Assembly: GCA_018873245.2 (NCBI GenBank)
Contig: JAEMBT020000009.1
Span: 620,001 to 684,000 of the forward strand
Direction: 5' to 3'
DNA from: Archegozetes longisetosus
Lineage: Eukaryota > Arthropoda > Arachnida > Sarcoptiformes > Trhypochthoniidae
DNA length: 64,000 bases
Shown: piece after piece, positions 57,159-64,000 of the stretch
How positions within the stretch are numbered: the stretch's first letter is position 1
How the letters are laid out: each line of letters begins with the position of its first letter
The notes under the pieces: generated by a model
What the model was told of the DNA's origin: nothing
The model's database searches: none
Seen by the model: only the letters and a program-made list of their open reading frames with translations
Made by a program: the position numbers and the translations under genes

Positions 57159-60100
57159 GTTTTATTCAAGATTCATCCAAAAAAATTTTTAACGAGTATT
57201 ATTAATAACTTCAATAATTTATTTCTCTGAAAAACTTGTATGGAATTAAATAAATTCTTAATAGCTTGCTTTCATGCATGTTTTCTGAGTGAATAAAACT
57301 TCAACTATAAAAGTGATGATCTGTACTTGAACTGTATTGTAAAGTTGAAATCTTAGTAATCCTCGATAGCAACAATAAATGATCGTTGCTATGTCAATCT
57401 GCCGGTGATGCTCTTCAACTTCTTGCTAAATTTGATTTCTAATTTCTTTGATCACAAATACTGAATATTCTAGAAGTTTCTTAGCATCCACTCTGTTATG
57501 GTCTAATGGAAAGCATCTTCTGAATCGCATTACTTCTGTTTGCTATCAAAGATTATTAAGCTTTTAAATCCAGAGTATACTGTTGTAGTAATAAAAGATG
57601 ACATGTTTCAATCATAAAATTTTTATATCATATGATCTGTAACTTCCAAATAAAAACTTTAATCTGTTGAGTTGGATTATTTTAAAATCTGAATACGCTT
57701 CAAAAGTTGAATTGTTTAACTAAGGTTTGTTATAATGAGTACCAATACTGACATTTATGATAGGACTTCAATAGTGCCGAATTGATAATTTGACATTTAT
57801 ATATTTTCAAAATTCGTTAAAATATGTTTACTTCTATGCCATCACTTTCGTTGTCTCTTTAAATAAGGCTCAGTTTTCGAATTTTATTTTGATTAGATAA
57901 GAACTTGAGCCCTTTTCAATGCAAAATCCTATAGTAAAGATCATGAAATTCAACACAAAGGGTTTTCAAAATAAAAAACGTTAAAACAGGCACAGGAAAA
58001 TGACTATCATTATAAATATACAGTAAATAAACAAACGGTACCTTTTCACACAACTTCATTTATATTGAGTTAACATGTGTTACATAAATTTCAATTTTTT
58101 AAGCTATCCAAACCAATAATATGAATTTAACATCAGTTCAACTAAATATACCCTTTTCAAAAGTTTTAGGTCTGAGTTACTTTTCAATAATATCAAACTA
58201 AATTAATTTTTGTCGTACTCCTTTTATTGAAAAAAAATGTTTCAAGAGATTCTCTATAACATAAAGCAAAACATTACTTATCCCTAAAAAGACGATTTTT
58301 AACCAAATGTTTTGGTATAATTCAATCTTAACAAGATACTACATTTTGAATGATCAACTATATTTTCTGGAAATTCAAAGTCAGGTCCTCTTACGCTATC
58401 AGTATTAGTACGATCAACAATTTAACCACGTACAGTTCTTGGAAATTACTGTTAATTCATTTATTCTAGATAATGATCTCCTCATCAGTTATTCTAGGAC
58501 TGCTTTTGACAGTAAACTAGTCCTAAGGTAATGAATACGAAGCAGAAAATTGGTATATATGCTAACACTTTGTAAATCATCTAAAATTATTTTTGAGAAA
58601 AACAAAGCATTTAATAAACTTCATTTCATTTATACATAGATTTATGAAGTAAACGATAATGATATGTGAATCTTATGGTTAATTTAAAAAATACATCGAA
58701 TTACTAACTACTCTGTCTAAATTAAATATGTCAATGAAATCATGAGAATATTTACAATAGTCATACCATATATACAGTAAAAACTGTATACTTATCTCCA
58801 ATATGCATTTACATAGATCCTAATGATTAAAATCTGATAAGCTCCTTTTCATCATTATTATACGAATTAAATAAATCGTATTATAATGGTTCCGTTGACA
58901 TGTACATTTTGAATATCAAGAAATTTTGCCCAAATTTCTTAGAATATTCTGACACTTTTTTGGGAAGCAATATTTGTTGTGCTATTTATCAAGCTACATT
59001 TAATTACAATTCGGTACCTTTCTGGCAAAAGTTCTTTATTTAGTAAGAAAAACTTTCGATTATGACTCATATTATGTTCCACATGGAACTAAACATTTAA
59101 AATTCATCCAAAAACATGTTATTGAATAATTGTAACTAAACAGCTGATTTATTCACGAATAATCTGTGCTTATATTCTTTAACCTATAGACCAGAAATAA
59201 TTCAAGTTCTATAAAAGGTTGAAACGAAATTTTTCCTTTTTTACTGAATCATTCTTTAAATTATGTAAATACTGAATGAACTCAACAAATATATTTATTT
59301 CATTATAATTCATAGAAAACTTTCGACAATTCCCAAGTTTGTAGAAAAATATTCCGTTAGGTTAGTTCTTCAGTTCTTTAAGGCATGAACTAAGGGTACG
59401 CCTAATCCACTTCAAACCATTCAAAATAACAGGTGTTTTCAATCAATTTATACATATTCATAACCAGTATAAATATGTTTCTGGTTAGGCAGAACTTTTT
59501 AAGCGTTGTCTTGAAATTTAGTTAAATATATTTTTATCTGGAACAATATATTTCTTAAGTTTTTCGAGAGTTTTGTTTGCAATTATTATTTAAAATAGTT
59601 TCGCAAGTTTTCGTTTAAACAGACAATAGAAGTAAATCAATTTCTATCACATTCTTATCAACATTGAAAATCTTAAACCTATCCATTTTCTCCCTTTAAC
59701 AAATGCAAAAAACTTTCGTTCATGAATGCGGTATATAACAAAAGAATATGTGAGAAAAAGACTCAAAAAGCGAAAAAGTTTGACAATATACTTATAGTTA
59801 AGAATGTGAATTTGATGTCATACAAAAAACTTATTAGCCTAGACTTGAACACGAATTTTATATTAATACTATATAATTTTGATGTACTTTAACGAAAAAT
59901 TTTATCTCAAATGTGAATCTTTTTTGGTAACTTTCAACGAAAGTCTGGGAAACTTCAACAAAAATAGTTTTGTTAATTTAAAGTAAAAACCTTTAAGCAC
60001 CTTCGACAAGCTAATAATGCATTTTTCATTTTCAGAGAGTAATTAAACAAAAAGCGACATTATGAGTCTTATTTCCCTTAATCTTTCAAATGATCTATTA

Positions 60101-60476
60101 TCAAATGGATAATAAAATTTGCTCATTTCATTCATAAGAAGATGACGAATTTTAAACTTGATTCTGACTTAAAATCCGTGCTTGAAATATTTGACAGAAT
60201 TATAGGATTTTTCCAAGCCTTAAGCCTTGAATGGATGAAAGTTAAAATCTAATGAATTGAATTATACCTTAATTTACATGTCATATCATTAAGTAATGGA
60301 AACATAAGTGACTGAATGTTAATATTAGACTATGTTTTATGATTGATGTTGTTGTGAGAACGTTTTTGAAAATTTAAGGATAAACATCTTCAATCATCTC
60401 CATTAAATGATGAAGATCTCCAACATATGGAAATGATTGACATTTATTACAGATAAATGTTATAGTGATTGACATC
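57159..60476. other. Intergenic, no gene recognised
   Basis: 3.3 kb of AT-rich spacer between the small membrane-protein gene and the 3' end of the neuropeptide receptor. No open frame, inverted repeat or transposon end stood out. The AATAAA for the receptor gene is at its right edge (60443-60448, minus). Confidence 0.5.
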
Positions 60477-63400
60477 TCAATATTCACACGAAACGGCGAG
60501 TGGTATATCATTGATAGAAGTGGCCACGATTAACGTCTCTCTAGTCCTACCATTGATGAGGATATCGTGATTATCGTCTTCGCCCAATTGTGTATTGGGA
60601 CCGCAATATATATGCGATGGCCTCCGATCGGCGTGTGACTTACCGATGATATTGTTATTTATAGTACTTTTACCAGTAAAACATTTAGTCAAAAATGATT
60701 GAAATACTCCAAAAATTTCTTTAAATTCATTTCTAAAGTTATGATTAAGCCATCCGTAGAGTAAGGGATTAGAGCAGGCACTCGACATACCTAATGAAAA
60801 ATCAAATTTAGTTTTGATTAATAACAAGAGTTGACTTCTGATCATATATTTTATAGTTCTTATAGCTCTTCATAAATAAGTCTTAAAATTATCAAAGTGT
60901 TCGAACAGTGGGAAAGATTGACGAAATCGAATAGATTTAGAGATAAAATTTTAAACTCCGGAATATCTTTTAAACTTATTCGTCGCTTCAGCTTGTAAGT
61001 GGTTCACTAGTTTTTCAATAAAATCTACATTTTGTCTTTTTAAAGAGGTGACTTATCGACAGTAAAATAGAGTAATTTTTGTGATGAACTTGCACTAAAA
61101 ATCAATATTCAGATTCTTACTTGAAACCCCCTATTTATAAATTTTTATTAAGTGTTCAGAGATTTTGGTAAAGCTCAAAGTATTCTACAATTTTAATTAC
61201 CGTCTAATTTTCTGTCAAAAAAATTAAGAAAAATGCGAAAATTTAGATAAAATTTCAGAAATAAGTTCATGAATAAGTTGAACGTATAATTATTAGAGGT
61301 CTGTACGAGAGTTGTGGCTTTTGATCTCAATCGAGTGCACTTAAACTTACAAATTTGACTTAGAATTGTTGTAAAATATGAAATTTAGTAAAATTCGTAA
61401 AAATTCATGTTCTGTTTTCACACTGATGGCATAGTTTGGAAAATGTAAAGTTCTTTTGTTATAAACTATAAGATATTCCCCGTCTTTATCATACGAGTAA
61501 AGATAAACATTTGTTTAATCATATTGTTTACACTAATCAATAAAAAATGTACCTCGTATGTCCCAAACATTATATAAAAATCTTACATATTTCTAACTTT
61601 ACTGATGAGTATAGAAAACTACTAAAACGCAAGATATACTGAAAATATAAATATTTCTCTTTTTAACTTTTTGTCTCTTTGAGTGAAATTTAGTTTTAAA
61701 AAGACAATTTGTTTATTTTCTCCTTAAATGTTGAAAATACTGAGATAATAAAGTATTGTATAGTATTGTGTATAGTTATACGTAGCGCTCAGCTCAGTAC
61801 GAGCTGCGAGCTGAGCAGAAAACAAATACATTAACCGTGAGCTGAGCTGATGATAAAGTTAAAGTACATTAGAAATACTTCATTTATTAAAATTTATTAT
61901 ATTGTTAATAAATGATTAAATAATAATATTTATTTATAATTATAATGTTACTGCTTTGATGAGTATTGATATAAATGAGTAGGGGAGTAATTAATAATTT
62001 TTTTGACGAAAAATAAGTGTATATACACTCTCAGTTGAAAATTTTTGAACTTTAGCTCAGCTCCAGTGATGCTCAGTGTCAGTCTCTAGTTATATATCAT
62101 TTTGTATGCAGTCTCTAATGAAAAGTCTACAATTGTTATATTCTTAGTACTCGAGATATTCAAATTTTGAGAGCTTCGAATCTCGAGTCTCGATCAAGTG
62201 TTCCAGTCTGAGACTTGGGAGTTACAACCATGGGGAATAGATACTACTAATAATAATTCAGGAAAAAACTTAGTTACACAATACTCAAGTAACTTTGGTC
62301 GGCATCAGATTTTAAATACCTGTATAAACGGGATGTTTTTAAAGAAATTTGATGCTCAAATTCTCTACATGCATAACTATTTAAGTTTCTCATGGAATTC
62401 AATAGCAACTGAATATTTTTCACTTAAATATCAAGTTAAATAGTAACAGAAAACAAACTTGAAGTAAGCTTGACTTTAGTACAGTCTGATTCGTTTGTAA
62501 GCAACTGGTCGGTGCGTAGGATATTAATTGCCTATAACCAGGTTTGCCTATATTTTAACTCTTCAGCTTATTAGATTGGTTGATGCTTAAAAATCATTTG
62601 CTAACATATGGCTTTGCTTATAACCGAGTTGCTAGTAACTGAGTCAGACTGTATTATTCAAATTTTGTTGTCATATAATTACCTGCCATATGACAAATGG
62701 CGAACACGATTCTGAATGTTTCGTTTGATTTGAATGGAAAACAGAAATCAGCGACAATATTGATTACGTTCAATGGTAACCATGAAATGCAAAATATTAG
62801 AGCGATTGATATCAACAATGAGTTTGTTTTGCGAGTCCTTTTTTTGAGTCGGTTCTTAAGCTTTGGCAATTGAGTCGTGGACGTGCGACGAATGGCTCGC
62901 GTTCGCAACTTAATGCAAAGTCTTGTGTACACAACTGATACTATTATGATCGGTAATACGTATTGGAATAGCATTGAGAAGACTGAGTAATAGCCACGTC
63001 CGTGAGGTATTGGCCAATTCTCGACGCAATAGTTGACTGATTCGAGCCATGGTATGTCTTTAAGAAGAGAGTTTTGGGAAATTTTAATAGAGAAAAGTTT
63101 ATGAAAAAGTTTTTAAGCAGTTTGAAATTCTAAACTTTTATGTAATTACAATTACCCCCGACTTTCAAGGGACTGAGTATTAACTTTTCTAATATATAAA
63201 AGTTTGTTAAACAGGGACTAACTGTAATTACATTGTTTTTCTGAAAGTAAAACATTTTATTTACTTAATTGATGTGTTTCTACAGTTCGGAATAGAAATA
63301 GAGGCAATGCAAGCATTATGGCTGTTATCCAAATGCAAACTAATTTCAATATAGAACTTAATGTGTTGTTTTCACCACCGGAATGAAGTATCACTTGATA

Positions 63401-63489
63401 TCTATCTAATGCAATCGCAGTTATACTGATTGTTGAGACGAATATTGAAGTTGCCTCCAGCGCCAACACCAGCTTACACATTGTCACAC
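60477..63489 (-). CDS. Neuropeptide F/Y-like GPCR, TM3 to C-terminus (5' end beyond window)
   Basis: Three minus-strand exons with matching phase-1 GT-AG junctions: 63265-63489, 62683-63057, 60477-60790. They encode TM3 with the disulfide Cys and DRY motif (VTMCKLVLALEA ... IALDRYQVI), TM4, extracellular loop 2 with its Cys (ESVNYCVENW), TM5 (FQYVLPIIIVSVVY), a basic third loop (KLKNRLKKRTRKTN), TM6 (FCISWLPLNVINIV) and TM7 with NPLLY (SSACSNPLLYGWLN), then a tail of about 90 residues ending SCEY. CHMAGMSSACSNPLLYGWLN and ALDRYQVI are characteristic of invertebrate NPF / vertebrate NPY-type receptors. It would act at the plasma membrane through G proteins. TM1-TM2 exons are not visible before the window ends. 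The last intron (60791-62682) carries two small repeats. AATAAA lies about 30 bp after the stop. Confidence 0.85.
61785..62080. repeat. GCTCAGCTC-repeat segment, hAT-like, in receptor intron
   Basis: The left side (61785-61855) is packed with GCTCAGCTCAG, CGAGCTGCGAGCTGAGC and GTGAGCTGAGCTGATG; the right side (62048-62080) has TAGCTCAGCTCCAGTGATGC. Between them is AT-rich filler. The arrangement, short repeats at both ends of about 300 bp, matches the other hAT-like non-autonomous elements here, but I could not fix the termini. Confidence 0.45.
62482..62651. mobile_element. 170-bp pogo/Tigger-like MITE
   Basis: Inverted ends CAGTCTGATTCGTTTGTAAG and, from the right, CAGTCTGACTCAGTTACTAG, each flanked by TA (62480-62481, 62652-62653); the repeats extend about 30 bp through GCAACT. 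Non-coding. It lies in the last intron of the neuropeptide receptor gene, about 30 bp from the donor-side exon. Confidence 0.85.
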
Positions 63490-64000
63490 CTAAAAATAAT
63501 TGTTAAATTAATAGTATTATTTCATACATGGCAATATTTGAAAATCTCACTAATGTAGAGATACTATAATTTGAATTTTTCTTGCTAGTGATTAGTTGCA
63601 GAACAAGCAAGTTTGAAACCTACACTATTTAATCACTAAATCCTTTGTTATTTATGATTTTTCAAAGCTAGTACTTCGAAAACTTTGTTTATCGGCTAAA
63701 CTTTTTTAATCTTCGGATTAAAAAGTCATTTTTTAAGCAAAATTTGAAAGTTTTAATATAAAAGTTATATCTAATCTGACCTGAGAGAATAAATTTCTAA
63801 TAAAAGCCTTGAATTTTCAATTCACTTTAGATCAGTTATGCTAGTCTTGTTCTTTGATAATTCATAAAATAATTGCATATTCAGTATGTTTCCAGTCATT
63901 TCTGATTCACTGAATCTACTTAACAAGTTTTCAAACATACTGTAAAGGTTGAAGCGGAAACAAAAAATAGAGAATATATAGAGTATAGTTATTGTAAGAG
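63490..64000. other. Upstream intron of the receptor gene, no exon seen
   Basis: Begins with the acceptor (TTTTTAG on the minus strand) of the TM3 exon. No TM1-TM2 coding sequence is seen, so the 5' exons lie beyond the window. Confidence 0.5.

Noticed and set aside
62198-62443. 81-codon plus frame in the receptor intron
   Set aside because: No motif; it lies in the last intron of the neuropeptide receptor, between two repeat elements.
1-64000. LTR elements, retrovirus-like elements, Polintons, CRISPR arrays
   Set aside because: No paired direct long terminal repeats, reverse transcriptase, integrase or capsid motifs, and no regularly spaced repeat arrays were seen; all mobile elements recognised are plain DNA transposons or unclassified inverted-repeat elements.

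Overview
The window is strongly AT-rich animal DNA: spliced genes with GT-AG introns (many of 58-73 nt, some above 1.5 kb), peptide GPCRs, a Cys-loop chloride channel gene, and a dense load of small DNA transposons. It fits an invertebrate, probably a protostome, but I cannot name the phylum. I see no tRNA, rRNA, CRISPR or prokaryotic operon, and no LTR or retrovirus-like element.

Layout. 1-14.6 kb is mostly gene-poor; it holds the first exon of a class A GPCR (6393-6811, minus) and a group of hAT-type non-autonomous elements (8.9-11.7 kb). At 14.68-20.45 kb lies copy 1 of a seven-exon GABA/RDL-like anion channel gene (plus strand). A secreted glycine-rich protein gene (20.76-21.82 kb, minus) follows, then a decayed acetyltransferase copy (22.85-23.81 kb) and its intact two-exon relative (25.21-26.21 kb, minus). 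From 26.7 to 45.4 kb the sequence is mainly transposon debris: a hAT transposase tail, Tigger-like and Tc1-like relics, several long foldback elements, and a Tc1-type transposase gene split by a complete-looking 1945-bp Sola-like element with a 4-bp target duplication. At 45.92-53.12 kb is copy 2 of the channel gene, in the same orientation 31.25 kb from copy 1. It is the better copy: full M4 and an AATAAA signal. Its 3' flank received three element insertions whose empty sites survive in copy 1. Two small membrane-protein ORFs sit head to head at 55.7-57.2 kb. The last 3.5 kb hold the 3' three exons of a neuropeptide F/Y-like receptor gene (minus), which runs off the right edge.

Most notable. 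(1) Both channel copies have His instead of Pro at the -2' pore position and Gly at 2', sites that matter for ion selectivity and for blocker sensitivity in this family. (2) The two copies are almost identical, introns included, across about 4.6 kb, and then similarity drops just after the stop codon, as expected for gene conversion. (3) Copy 1 carries a one-base deletion that replaces M4 with a different but still hydrophobic tail. (4) Nested and paired transposon insertions give a readable relative chronology.
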